A stretch of 64,000 nt of DNA from an uncultured Cytophagales bacterium (GCA_937911505.1 CALEMF010000061.1:1-64000), one strand, 5' to 3'; counted from the first letter of the stretch, positions 9,621 through 21,400 are shown. Translations and numbers: made by a program. Notes: a model not told the origin generated them from the letters alone.

Positions 9621-11549
9621 ATGTCTTTGAAAACTCTTCTTTTCGGGATAGGTCTTCTTTTGGTTAGCCAAGGAATATATGCCCAGAAGCAATACGCTAC
9701 TAAAAACAAAAAAGCGATTAGTTATTATGAGAAAGCCTCTGCCTTCTTTAAGCAACGTAAGTTTGATGAAGGAATGGCTATGCTGCTGAAAGCGGTAGAT
9801 AAAGCCCCAGAGTTTACGGAAGCTCACTATACCTTGGCTAGAAACTTCCAAATGTTTGGAAAGTATGAAGAAATGCTGAAGCATTACAGCGCGACTGTGG
9901 CACTGGCTCCTGATAATCGTAACTACATGGGTGCTTATTATACCCTTGCGGGGGAATCCCTCAAGCAAGGTGACTACAAAGCCGCTAAGACTTATGCCCA
10001 AAAATTCCTTACTTTTAATCCTACCCCTGCTGAATACGTGACCGAGACGAAACGGATTATTGAAAGCGCTGACTACGCCAAGATAGCCATGAAGACTCCA
10101 CTAGATTTTAAAGCAGTTCCTATTGGCGATCAAGTCAACCGTCCTAACTATCTACAGTATTTTCCTGTCCTTACCGCAGACCAATCTTCCCTTATTTTCA
10201 CCTCACTGCTCAATAAGCTCGATGGCGACGAGAACTTATTGATTAGCCGCAGACTGGAAGATGGTAGTTGGTCAGCACCAGAATCACTTTCTACACGCAT
10301 TAATACTCCGAGTAATGAAGGCACTTGCAGCATTTCAGCCGATGGTAAAACACTGGTGTTTACTTCTTGCGCAGGAAGAGAAAACTTTGGGAGTTGCGAT
10401 CTCTTTATTTCTAAAAAATACGGCGATGAGTGGACAGAGCCCATCAATATGGGTGGTAACATTAACACAGGTGCTTGGGAATCACAACCTGCCCTTTCCG
10501 CCGATGGTAAAACGCTCTATTTTATCTCAGACCGACGTAAGGGTTACGGTAAAGACATTTATGTAAGCTATTTAGACGACAACGACGAGTGGCAACCTGC
10601 GCTTAACTTGGGCGACAGTGTAAATACGAAAGGGGAAGAGCTCTCGCCGTTTATCCACGCCAACGGTAAAACGCTCTTCTTTAGTTCTAATGGCTATGTA
10701 GGGCTAGGCGGGCTAGACCTCTTTAAGACTTCTTACGAGGCTGGCAACTGGACTGAGCCTGTCAACCTAGGGTATCCCATTAACGACTACAATGACCAAG
10801 TATCGCTCTTTGTGACCATTGACGGTAAAAAAGCGTACTACGCAGACGAGAAAAAACAAGGCAGGCGGTATGTCAGTAGCCAATTGATGGCCTTTGATAT
10901 GCCCTCAGAAGCAACTGTACAAGAAAAAAGTAATTATGTAAAGGGTACGGTGTATGATGCGGTTACGAAAAAACCAATTGCTGCACAAGTAGAACTATTT
11001 AACATTACAGACGATACGAGAACCTACACGGTCACCTCCGATAAGCTTAATGGTTCTTATCTGATTGTCCTTACAGAAGGAGCAGAATTCGCGCTAGAGG
11101 TGTCTAAGAAGCAGTATGCTTTTAAGAGTATAAATTTTAATAATAACGAGAAGAAGCTAGATAGCCTCCAACCCGTTGAAATTGATATTTTTCATGCACC
11201 GATCGCAAAAGGAACTAAAGTGACCCTCAACAATATCTTTTTTGATACAGGCAAATACGATATTAAAGAGAAATCGAAAACGGAACTTGAAAAATTCATC
11301 CAATTTATGGAAGATAATCCGCAAGTGAAGGGAGAAATCTCTGGCCATACGGACAATGTAGGGGATGCTGCTTCTAATGTCACCCTTTCGTTACAACGCG
11401 CTAAGGCCGTGTACAACTACCTTATTAAAAATGGCGTAGACGCCAACCGATTGCGTTATCAAGGCTACGGACAAACACAACCTACTGCTACGAACGATAC
11501 ACCTGAAGGCAGACAACTGAATAGACGTATTGAGTTTAAGGTATTGTAA
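9621..11549 (+). CDS. PorE-like OmpA-family protein (TPR, beta-propeller, OmpA)
   Basis: A 642-residue envelope protein. Order of parts: signal peptide MSLKTLLFGIGLLLVSQGIYAQ; TPR-type helices about residues 30-150; a PD40/WD40-like propeller about 175-430 with repeats GTCSISADGKTLVFTSC, QPALSADGKTLYFISD, LSPFIHANGKTLFFSS and VSLFVTIDGKKAYY; a carboxypeptidase-regulatory-like domain about 440-530; and an OmpA C-terminal peptidoglycan-binding domain about 540-642 with IFFDTGKYDIK and ISGHTDNVGD. This TPR-propeller-CRD-OmpA order and the length match PorE, a T9SS-associated lipoprotein that links the complex to peptidoglycan. Here the signal has no obvious lipobox, so it may be a paralogue. Start at ATG 9621 chosen over 9564 because it yields a clean signal peptide. 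Confidence 0.88.
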   Translation: MSLKTLLFGIGLLLVSQGIYAQKQYATKNKKAISYYEKASAFFKQRKFDEGMAMLLKAVDKAPEFTEAHYTLARNFQMFGKYEEMLKHYSATVALAPDNRNYMGAYYTLAGESLKQGDYKAAKTYAQKFLTFNPTPAEYVTETKRIIESADYAKIAMKTPLDFKAVPIGDQVNRPNYLQYFPVLTADQSSLIFTSLLNKLDGDENLLISRRLEDGSWSAPESLSTRINTPSNEGTCSISADGKTLVFTSCAGRENFGSCDLFISKKYGDEWTEPINMGGNINTGAWESQPALSADGKTLYFISDRRKGYGKDIYVSYLDDNDEWQPALNLGDSVNTKGEELSPFIHANGKTLFFSSNGYVGLGGLDLFKTSYEAGNWTEPVNLGYPINDYNDQVSLFVTIDGKKAYYADEKKQGRRYVSSQLMAFDMPSEATVQEKSNYVKGTVYDAVTKKPIAAQVELFNITDDTRTYTVTSDKLNGSYLIVLTEGAEFALEVSKKQYAFKSINFNNNEKKLDSLQPVEIDIFHAPIAKGTKVTLNNIFFDTGKYDIKEKSKTELEKFIQFMEDNPQVKGEISGHTDNVGDAASNVTLSLQRAKAVYNYLIKNGVDANRLRYQGYGQTQPTATNDTPEGRQLNRRIEFKVL

Positions 11550-11665
11550 GGACTGAGTTATACCTATCATCCTCTGCGTTTTATCTTATTTTTACAACTA
11601 GGTTGAAATAGGGAACACAGCTAATGCATATATTGGTATATTAAACATCATCTAAAAAAGGACTA

Positions 11666-12106
11666 ATGAAAAAAACAATGCAAACGCTAGTATTGGCATC
11701 AGCTCTTGTAATGGGATGTCAAACTGAGAAAAATCTAAAGTATGAAGTAGCCGGCGAGCAAAGCAGGACTATCGAAAAAATGATAGCTGCCGTTAATGAA
11801 AAAGATGCAGAAAAATATGTGGCAGGTTTCGCAGATAACGTTCAAGTATTTGTTGAATCTGACCTGAAAGTTGACGGAAAAGAGAATCTGACTAAAAATA
11901 GAGCGAAGCACTTTGAAGCCCACCCGAATGTTCGCTCTGAAATACAGCATCTGGTAGAAATCGATAATAAAGTGATTATGCACGATAAAGTTTGGTTAGC
12001 TGAGTCTGATCAAGAGGGACAAAATATCGTAGAGATTTTCACTTTTGAGAACGGAAAAGTCGTTCGTGTGGACGTAATACAACCCAAAGATTTGTTCCAG
12101 CGTTGA
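11666..12106 (+). CDS. Small lipoprotein with SnoaL/NTF2-like domain
   Basis: A 146-residue secreted lipoprotein. The N-terminus is a short signal peptide with lipobox LVMGC (Cys 18). The body begins with a long helix SRTIEKMIAAVNEKDAEKYV followed by GFADNVQVFVE, the helix-plus-strand start of SnoaL/DUF4440-type NTF2-like folds, and continues with strands around VRSEIQHLVEIDNKVIMHDKVW and IVEIFTFENGKVVRVDV. Such domains form a cone-shaped pocket and are often steroid-isomerase or dehydratase-like, but catalytic function cannot be assigned. Probably anchored in the outer membrane or inner membrane facing the periplasm. It stands alone, 116 bp after the PorE-like gene, and is followed by a long non-coding stretch. 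Confidence 0.78.
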   Translation: MKKTMQTLVLASALVMGCQTEKNLKYEVAGEQSRTIEKMIAAVNEKDAEKYVAGFADNVQVFVESDLKVDGKENLTKNRAKHFEAHPNVRSEIQHLVEIDNKVIMHDKVWLAESDQEGQNIVEIFTFENGKVVRVDVIQPKDLFQR

Positions 12107-12530
12107 AAATAAATAAAACTATTGACACAATAGACCTCTTCCCCTCTCTAAAAGATAGTGCATACTAATTTTTTACCTTACCTCCTCCACTTCAGAAGAG
12201 AGCATCAGTTTTAAATCAGAAGATAGACATTGGCCTGATACGAAACCAGATTTTGAAATCAATTCTTCCAGAAGAAAGAATAATTATAGACCATTTTCAA
12301 CAAAAAAACTCAGGTTAGATAGGCTCAATATAAAAACGGTTATCAGCAATGTATACACCTTTGCACCATACACACCTAATACACCTCAACAATGTAGCAC
12401 CGTAATTACGGCGGATTTGACTACGTCCGAATCTATTTGGAAATGCTAACGTCGCCATACTTGTGATCCTGACTCGTCAGTTGCGCCCACTTTCATTTTA
12501 AATACACAATTTACGCTCAATAATTACAAT
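12107..12530. other. Intergenic gap, no gene recognised
   Basis: About 420 bp without a supported gene. It contains the perfect 12-bp palindrome CCGTAATTACGG at 12400-12411 and two similar short blocks (acaatttacgct and acaatttgcgct) near 12505-12536. The right end probably includes the decayed 5' end of the Fic remnant. Confidence 0.5.
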
Positions 12531-13348
12531 TTGCGCTTACTTTTCTCACGAAGCACCCATTTTCACGGAAAACAATCTCCTGAAAAAGGAACTATTGTTA
12601 GATATGCAGCCATTATCGATCAACTAAAATTACAAATGCCTATGGTTAATCCCATAGTACTAGTTTGTGACCAAAACAAAAATTACCAAAATAAAGAGTG
12701 GATCGTTTTACCCAAAAGCTACTTACCAAAGAATAATCACAGCTTAGACGAAATAGAAGCTTTATACAAACATTTGGTTTTTGCACTTAAGTATGAGGGA
12801 ATCAACTTATTATTATTTAGTTGTCTTACCAAGTATTATTCAATGGAAGGATTCATAGATATCTTATTCATCATATTTTAGCCAAGAAGAAATTTTCTCA
12901 ACAGGGCATTATATTTCCTATCTCTGCTTCCATATTAGATCATATTGACGACTACCAAAAAGTGCTGCAAACTTATTCACATCCATTGCTTGATTTCATT
13001 GAATGGGAAGAAACAAAAGATCATAATATAAATGTGCTTAATGACACTATTGACTTTTATAGATATTATGATTTAACTATACAAGCAGAGTTTTTATATG
13101 ACTGTGTGTTTGATACGATAGCGCATATAATTCCTCGTGAATTATCATATTTAATAAAATATGATGAGTTTAAAAGAACTATTGACGATGAATTTGAAAT
13201 GACAGATAGATTGGTTGCACTGCTAATAAAATTTTTGGATCAAAACGATGGAATCTTATCGAAAATAGCAAGAGAAGGAGAATTTTCGGTATTATCCGAA
13301 AAAGAAATTAAATCAATAGAAAAGTTGTACCAGAAACTGTTTAAATAA
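12531..13348 (+). pseudogene. Remnant of a Fic-family protein gene
   Basis: Two overlapping frames give two ends of one protein. The first, 12531-12826, reads SPEKGTIVRYAAIIDQL and HLVFALKYEGINLLLF, like the N-terminus of a roughly 500-residue Bacteroidota Fic protein group. The second, from about 12824, reads LFNGRIHRYLIHHILAKKKF and continues through HPLLDFIEWEETKDHN to the C-terminus at 13348. NGRIHR is the second half of the Fic active-site motif HPFx(D/E)GNGRxxR; the catalytic His half is missing, and roughly 200 residues between the parts appear deleted, with a frameshift at the join. No ATG start exists for the first part (TTG only). Fic enzymes transfer AMP or related groups to target proteins; this copy cannot. 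Family membership is from motif recall. Confidence 0.75.
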
Positions 13349-13551
13349 AACGCAGCACCGAAACGTAGTAAAACGCTTTTCAGTGAGTATAAGCGCATTG
13401 TATCAAGCCAAAATATACCTCATTTAGAGGTAAGTAGCCTACAGTATACTACCCCTTGAAGGGCAAAAATAGATTCCTAACAGATGACCATTCAAACTTT
13501 ACCGTGGCCTTCATAGGCCTTATACATCATTAGCTAGTAAGTAATAGATGA

Positions 13552-15066
13552 TTATTTCGTTAATTCTTCAATAAAACCTGCCACGTCTTTCTTAAATTTT
13601 TCCATTGAAGGCGGGTGGGTATACATCATATGTCCTGCCTCGTAGTACTCCATTAAAATATTTTTACGGAGGTCAGCAGGCAAGCCTAAATGGCTGATCG
13701 AATACTCTACCCCGTAGAAGACCGTGGCCAAGTCATAATACCCATTGAGGATCAACACTTTAAGATTAGGGTTCTGAATCATTGCTGTAGCCATATCTTG
13801 TGCCGTGCTTGTGGTGGCTTGGGTATAAAAAATCATATTGCCTGCGTGGCTCCAGTCCCACGAAAACTTCTCTCTTTGCGAAGTACTTGTAACGTAAGTA
13901 AGTTGCATAACTACTTTTAAGTCGTTGTACAGATAATGCTTAAAGGCGGTAATATACGGCGCAGAAATCGCCTTACTCTGCGGATCATAGTCGGCATTTT
14001 GATTCAACAAGTCTTGGCTAAGTCCTGTAAAACGTCCATCGAAGCGTCCTACAATTCTGTTTTCCTTTCGCATAAACTCTTGGAAAAACTCTCGTGCTTT
14101 TACTCGTAGATCTGCCCTTAGCCAGTACTCTTGGCTCAACCCAGACCGAGCCGCTAACTGACTGGCTATCTGGCTTTTCTCACTCTCCGTCAAACGGTCT
14201 CCTTTAAGCAAAGCAGGGGCGTATACCTCTTCGGTAAATGTTCTTACCTCTTTTAGAAAATCTTCTAAATTCGCAGGTTTATTGGCTACTTTATTATGGT
14301 ACCAAGCGGTAGCAGCATACGTAGGAAAGTGCATCAGATAAGAGCGATCGTCACCAGGCGCAAAGAGTATGTAAGGCAAATCGAACACGGCTGACACCAT
14401 AATCACGCCGTTGAGTGCAATCCCCTTGTCTTGTAAGTGTTTCATCAAGCCTGCGTTGCGGTAAGTACCGTAGCTTTCTCCTAATAAAAACTTAGGCGCA
14501 TTCATACGGCCCTTGGCAATGAGAAACTGCTCTATAAACAACCCAATGCTTTCAATATCGCCATCTACACTCCAAAAATCCTTGAATTCTGCCTCACCAA
14601 TAGGATGACTTAGCCCTACCCCTACTGGATCAATCATGACCAGATCGGCTACGTCCAGAATAGAGTATTCATTGTTCACGATCTCATAAGGAGCACCTTT
14701 GGTAAAGTCAGGGTCATTGATAACGACGCGCTTCGGCCCTAAAATGCCCATATGCAACCAAAAGGAAGCAGAGAGTGGCCCACCATTGTAGGCAAAAACG
14801 ATGGGGCGCTTTCCAACGTCTTCTCCTTTTTTAGCATAATACGTATAGCCAAAAAGCGCAATTGGTTCATCTTTGATGTTGCGGAGTTGTAGTGTTCCTG
14901 CCTCTGTATCAAGCGTAATATTTTTACCCCCAATGGTAGCATTTTGAGTCGCTGTAAATACACGTGCTTCAGGAATTTCCTTTTTCTCTTCTTTTTTTTC
15001 AGTGGTTTGTGCCAGTACGTAATGGCTGAGTAACCCCATCACCACAAGGCTGTAGATAAATTTCAT
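13552..15066 (-). CDS. S10 family serine carboxypeptidase, secreted
   Basis: A 504-residue exported peptidase. The signal peptide is MKFIYSLVVMGLLSHYVLAQ, which supports ATG 15066 over the upstream in-frame start at 15189. The alpha/beta-hydrolase triad of S10 enzymes is visible: nucleophile Ser in GESYGTYR, Asp in LNGYYDLATVF and His in YEAGHMMY. S10 enzymes remove C-terminal amino acids at acidic pH. Oddly, the conserved block usually reading NGGPGxSS here reads NGGPLSASFW, with Leu in place of Gly; the glycine pair before it is intact. It is divergent from the Tc toxin locus, with about 400 bp between the starts. No link to the toxin is evident apart from position. Confidence 0.9.
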   Translation of the reverse strand: MKFIYSLVVMGLLSHYVLAQTTEKKEEKKEIPEARVFTATQNATIGGKNITLDTEAGTLQLRNIKDEPIALFGYTYYAKKGEDVGKRPIVFAYNGGPLSASFWLHMGILGPKRVVINDPDFTKGAPYEIVNNEYSILDVADLVMIDPVGVGLSHPIGEAEFKDFWSVDGDIESIGLFIEQFLIAKGRMNAPKFLLGESYGTYRNAGLMKHLQDKGIALNGVIMVSAVFDLPYILFAPGDDRSYLMHFPTYAATAWYHNKVANKPANLEDFLKEVRTFTEEVYAPALLKGDRLTESEKSQIASQLAARSGLSQEYWLRADLRVKAREFFQEFMRKENRIVGRFDGRFTGLSQDLLNQNADYDPQSKAISAPYITAFKHYLYNDLKVVMQLTYVTSTSQREKFSWDWSHAGNMIFYTQATTSTAQDMATAMIQNPNLKVLILNGYYDLATVFYGVEYSISHLGLPADLRKNILMEYYEAGHMMYTHPPSMEKFKKDVAGFIEELTK

Positions 15067-15203
15067 ATAAGCGTAAATTTTTAGTAAAAGTAAGGTAATT
15101 AAATAAATATTTTGGGATACATCAACCGTAGGGCTGGAAATATTATTACTTTCCTTTTCATAGAGTAAGTATGAGGTAGCTCCATACATTAGTAAAGCCT
15201 ACC

Positions 15204-15231
15204 GTGCAATAGTGATAAATCACTATTGCAC
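15204..15231. promoter_or_regulatory. 28-bp perfect palindrome upstream of the Tc locus
   Basis: Half-site GTGCAATAGTGAT (15204-15216) is repeated as its exact reverse complement at 15219-15231 with a 2-nt AA centre. A partial further copy (TGCACTATT) follows at about 15234. It lies in the divergent gap between the S10 peptidase and the tc genes, 236 bp before the TcB-TcC start. There is no T run, so an operator is more likely than a terminator; the regulator is unknown. Confidence 0.6.
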
Positions 15232-15453
15232 ACTGCACTATTTGTGATTACCTTAATCAAATAAATAGATAACTCGTAAAAATAGTCTTATTGTAGTCTA
15301 ACCTCAAAAGCGAAAGAGCCCATCCCCTTTCTTAAATCACGCATCGAGCGATACTACGAGTACAAAAAACTCATTCATATAGGTAGTGATTACTTATGAT
15401 GAAGTGAATTTTGTAAGGAAATATTACCTAACTGTAGCTTAAAGTTAACGAAA

Positions 15454-15468
15454 TAACATAAACCTACA
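15454..15468 (+). repeat. 15-nt leader sequence, copy 1 (before TcB-TcC)
   Basis: The sequence taacataaacctaca immediately precedes and touches the ATG. The identical 15 nt occur at 23477-23491 just before the TcA part 1 start. This may be a shared translation-initiation leader. Confidence 0.6.
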
Positions 15469-18400
15469 TGAATCAAAATAATGAAAACAAGACCGAGCGT
15501 AAAGAGGAGCAACCTAACACCATCGATACGCTCACTAAAGAGCAAGCCACTGAATCTAATGCCATTGAGATTCCAAAAGTAGAACTCCCTAAAGGAGGTG
15601 GCGCACTAAAAGGCATCGACGAGAAATTTGAAGTCAATGCTGCGAATGGTACAGCCTCTTTTTCAATTCCCCTTCCCATCGCGCCCGGAAGGAACGGTTT
15701 TTCGCCTAGTCTAGCGCTCAGCTATAGTTCTGGCGGCGGTAACAGTGCTTTCGGACTGGGCTGGTCAGTGAGCTACCCTATGATACAGCGAAAAACGGAT
15801 AAAAAACTACCAACTTATCAACAGGAAGACACCTTTATGTTCTCAGGAGCGGAAGACTTAGTGCCGCTTTTAGAAAGAGATGCAGGAGAGTGGAAGAAAA
15901 AATCAATTAATAATGAAAACTATACCATCCTACGCTACCGACCGAGAGTAGAGGGCGGATTCGCTAGAATAGAGCGGATTTTTAGGAAATCAGATAAGCA
16001 AACCTACTGGAAAGTAACCACCCGTGAAAACATTACTACTTTTTTTGGCCTCACCCCTGAATCTCGTATCGCTGATCCTCAAGACGACCAAAAGATATAC
16101 ACTTGGTTACCTGCGTTTAGCTACGACGACAAAGGCAACTGGATTAAATACGAGTACAAGGCTGAAAACCTAGAAAATGTAGCCAACGAACTTCACGAAC
16201 GCAATCGATACAATGGAATTGCCTCTTTTACCAATCGTTACCTCAAGCGTGTCAAGTACGGCAATCGGGTAGCTTGGTACGCAGATGAGGAGCAACCTTA
16301 CAATCCTACACTCCCTACAGATGACGCTGTTTACTTCTTTGAGCTAGTGATGGATTACGGCGAGCATCAAGACCCAGAAACGCCAGAAGAAATACCTACT
16401 TACAACGAAAAAAATCGCTGGTTGTCTCGCCCAGATGCCTTTTCCTCTTACCGAGCAGGCTTCGAAGTGCGTACTTACCGACGTTGCTACAATATTCTGA
16501 TGTTTCATCACTTTGAAGAAGAAAGACAGTTTGTAGGAACAAGCGAGGAGGAAGACTTTGGAAAAGAATACCTTGTAAGCGCACTCGCCTTGAAGTACGC
16601 CCCCTCTTCTATCAACCAATCTGGGCAGACAGAAGTCTCTTATCTAGCTTCTGTTACCCAGGAAGGCTATATTCGTAAGGAAAATGACTATTTTGTCAAA
16701 TCGCTTCCTCCCATGGAATTCGACTATCAGCCATTAGATTGGAACACCAAGGTGCGTGTAGTAGACCAAGAAAGTATCGCCAATGCCCCCGTTGGCTTAA
16801 CCAACAACTACCAATGGGTAGATTTGTACGGAGAGGGAATCAACGGTATTTTAACCGAACAAGCAGAAGCCTGGTACTATAAATCGAACCTTGGCGACAC
16901 CGACGAAGACCAACAGGTGAAGTTCACACCCGCCCAAAAGGTGATCAACAAGCCTTCCTTTATAGGCATAACGTCGGGTACGCTTTCTTTACAAGACTTA
17001 GAAGCCAATGGTGAGAAACAAGTAGTAGTCAATAGCCCTGGTGTGCAAGGCTATTTCACTTTAACCGAAGACAACACCTACCAAGCTTTTCAACCTTTTG
17101 AGACAGTCAGCAGTATAGATATCCAAGACCCACACGTTCGTTTGCTTGATCTTGATGGTGACGGACAGCCAGAAATCGTCCTGACCGAAGAAAATGTATT
17201 CACTTGGTACACCTCCAATGGTACTAAAGGGTATGAAGCAGCGAAGCAGAGTAGTAAGCCTTTTAACGAAGAGCAGGGCCCTGCCTTGGTGTTTGCCGAT
17301 ACCGACCAACAAGAGTCGATCTTCTTGGCCGATATGACCGGCGATGGTTTAACTGATATTGTACGTGTACGTAATGGCGAAATCTGCTACTGGGCGAATA
17401 AAGGCTACGGAAAGTTTAGTGCCAAAGTGAGTATGAACAATACGCCCCTTTTCGACCTACCTGACCAATTCAATCCTCGCTATCTACAACTAGTAGACGT
17501 AAGCGGTACAGGCGCTACCGATCTCATCTACTTAGGTAAAAATAAATTCAAGGCCTACATTAATCTATCGGGAAACGCTTGGAGTGAAGCACAAGAGATC
17601 GAACCTTTCTTTCCGATAGATGGGAACACAAAAATCTCTGTGGTAGACTTGTTAGGTACGGGGACTTCCTGTATCGTTTGGTCTTCTGACCTGCCCGCTG
17701 AAAGTCAGGCACCGATGCGCTACATTGACCTGATGGACAGCAAAAAACCGCACATCCTTACGAAATACGTGAATAATTTTGGGAAAGAAACCACCCTTAC
17801 CTACAAGAGTTCTACTTACTATTACCTCAAAGATAAGCAAGCAGGAAAGCCTTGGGCAACCAAGTTACCTTTTCCAGTACAAGTAGTTGCCAAAACAGTT
17901 GTAGAAGATAAAATCACGGACGTCCGATTCTCCGCTGAATACGCCTATCACCACGGTTATTACGACCACGCTGAGCGTGAGTTTAGAGGCTTTGGGATGG
18001 TAGAACAAAAAGATACAGAGGAATACGAAAACTGGCAAAGCAACAATGCAGGGAATCGCTTAGAACGATCTTACGACCTTTACCAACCTTCTACCCTTAC
18101 CAAAACTTGGTTTCATACCGGTGCTTTTATAGATAAAGAACGCTTGCTTAGCTATTTTGAAAAAGAGTATTGGTACCAAGCTTACCAAAAAGCTTTTCCT
18201 GACCCAACCATCTTGACGATTGAGCAAGCTTACCAACTGCCCGAAACACAAATAGTGACTAACCCAACCATCGCCAATAACTTCGATATCAATCAGCTAT
18301 CCGCCGAGGAGTACCGAGAAGCCTTGAGAGCTTGCAAAGGCATGGTATTGCGTCAGGAGATTTTTGCTTTAGATGCTGAAAAACGCAGCCAAGAAGAACA

Positions 18401-21400
18401 GCAACAAAAAGGCTATGCAGACGATCCTGATTTTCTTGCCTTCAAAACTCAAGCGCAACAAACAGAGCTGAAGCCCTATACCGTCGCTACCCACAATTGT
18501 CACATTCAATTATTACAAGCGAGAGGCGACAACCCACACGCTTCCTTTATGGTTACCGAAAGTGAAGCCCTTACTCTCCACTACGAACGTGACGAAAGGG
18601 ATCTACGGATTGCGCATTCGCTCAATACCCAAATAGATAAACTGGGCAATATATTAGCCTCTGCTGCGGTAGTGTATCCTCGTAAAAACACGGATGCACT
18701 CAACACTAGTATTAGTGAAGCACAAGCCTTGCTGTATCAACGAGGCGGTGAAAAGACCACTTACTTGCAGCATTTACAACAGTTGCAGCAAGCGCAAGCT
18801 AAAACGCATATCATATATACCCAAAATGAATTTACCAACGATGTACTTCAAGACAACAGTTATCGTTTGCGACTACCTACTGAAGTAAAAACCTTCGAGG
18901 TGACTGGTTTGGCACCTTCCGCTACTTTGTACCAACTGGAAGACTTTCAAGATGTGCTGGGTAACAATACTGAAGAAATTGCCTATACCGCTACACCCAA
19001 CGAAACTGATGTACAACGGCGCCTCATCGAGCATGTTCGTACGCTTTATTACAACGAAGCATTAACCGATACGCTTCCACTCGGACAACTTCCTACCCAC
19101 GGCATCTCTTATGAAAGCTATCAGTTGGCCTATACCTCCAACTTACTCAATGAACTTTTTACAGGAAAGATCGTCGATACTGATAACTTAATGAATAATG
19201 AGGGAAAGTTTGTCCAGAGCGAAGGTGACAATAACTGGTGGATTCGCTCAGGCTTACCTGAATTTGTTGATGCCACCAATGGAGAAGATATAACCACTGT
19301 TCGTGCCCGTTTTTTCTCTCCTATTCGTTACCGCTCTCCCTTTGATGCTGTCACTAGCGTAACCTACTACAAGGATTACTACTTACTGCTACAAGCTTCT
19401 GAAGATGCGCTTCAAAACCGTATGGAGGTAGAGCGCTTCAATTTCAGAGTACTCGCACCCACTCGGATGAAAGACCCTAACGATAATCTTGCTGAGGTTT
19501 TACTAGACGAACTAGGCTTGGTGAAAGCTACTGCTACGCTGGGGAAAGGTAATGAAGCCGATAACTTAGACGATTTAACAGAATACACGCCTCAAGCTGA
19601 GCGGGACACTATTGAAAACTATTTTACGCTGGCTGATTCCGACGACTTACAACTGGCAGCCAAGAATTTGCTCCAAAAGGCCAGTGCCCGTTTTGTCTAC
19701 AACTTCCACCGTTACCAAACTTCTGTACAACTGCGAGCAGAACAACGCGCCAACAATCCTAACGTGACGTTATGTGAAGAGGTAAAATACCTCCCAACGG
19801 TAGTAGGCAGCATCACCAGAGAACAGCACGCCGTTGTGGAAGCAGACAGCGATGTACAACTAGGTTTTGAATATACCGACGGCATGAGTAATGTAGCCAT
19901 GACAAAGGTACAAGCTGAACCCGGTGAGGCTTTACAACTTAACATTACGCCTAATTGTGATTACACGCTCGAAACCATTGATACAGGTTCTCAACTCCGC
20001 TGGATCGGCAATGGAAGAACGGTTCTTAACAACAAAGGGAATCCTGTCAAGCAGTATGAACCCTATTTTTCAGTAAATCCCTTCTACGAAGACAATAAAG
20101 AATTGGTAGAGCGAGGCGTAACCCCTATTCTCTACTACGATGCCCTCGGACGAGGTGTCCGTACAGAATTCCCTGACGGTACCTTTACCAAAGTGGTATT
20201 TGATAGCTGGCACCAAAAGTACTACGACCAAAACGATACTATACTGGATAGCAACTGGTACCAGAATCGCATCAATAATCTGATCGATGCCCAACTCTTG
20301 GCCGAGGGGAAAGACCCCAACAAAGAAAAGGCAGCCGCTGAAAAAGCGGCTTGGCATTACGATACGCCCAACATCCTCCATGTAGACTCCTTGGGTCGTC
20401 CAGTGTTGAGTGTGGCGTACAATCGCCGCTACGAAAGAGATAATATGGGTACGATTACGGGTAGCAGCGATGAGCTGTACAGCACGCAAATCCTGTTGGA
20501 TATTGAAGGAAACACCCGTGCGGTAATCGATGCGCGAGGCAACACCGTCATGCAATACGCTTATAATTTACTGGGACATCGGGTCTATGAAAGCAGTATG
20601 GATGCGGGCGAAGAGTGGGTTTTGAATAACGTAGCAGGCAACCCGATTCGTAACTGGGACAGCAAAGAGCAGATTTTCTCTACCGTTTATGATCTTTTAC
20701 AGCGCCCTGTAGAAATGCGTTTGCAAGCAACGGGGGCTACTACCACACAACTGATTGAAAAGGTAGCCTATGGGGAAAGCCAACCCAACGCCAAGGCGAA
20801 TAACTTACGAGGGCAAGTTTACCAACAATACGATGCCAGCGGACGTACTACCCACGAAGCGTTCGACTTTAAGGGCAATCTACTCACTGTAAAACGACAG
20901 TTAGCCGCCGCTTATCAGGCAGCAGTGATTGATTGGACGGATGGCTCCCCGACGAACCGCTTAGAAAGTGAGGTGTTTACCCAAGATACCGAATACGAGG
21001 CGCTCAATCGAAAGCAGCGTCTTTTCAACTGGTACACCAGTGCGCAACGGGTAACGGTTTATCTTCCCACCTACAATGCCAGAGGCGTATTGGTCTCCGA
21101 AGAACACCTCACTGATGCCGATAAAGCAAATATGGAAAGTACCGGGCGTCGCATTACGGCGGTGAATAACATTACCTACAACGAAAAGGGACAACGTATG
21201 CGCATGCGTTATGGCAACGGCACCAATACCTATTATCATTACGATACAGAAACTTTCCGTTTGATTCAGCTCAAAACCACACTGAGTGGAGTAAATGGTA
21301 CACTTCCCTCCATGCCCTCCAATCTGAGCGATCCAAATGTATTACAAAATCTTTACTATACTTACGACGCAGTGGGCAACATCTCCGAGATAGAAGACGA

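Noticed and set aside
12400..12411. 12-bp palindrome CCGTAATTACGG
   Set aside because: Short, isolated and not linked to any promoter or gene; chance is likely over 64 kb.
20070..20555. 161-residue minus-strand frame inside the TcB-TcC gene
   Set aside because: Antisense shadow of RHS-repeat coding sequence; no start context or domain.
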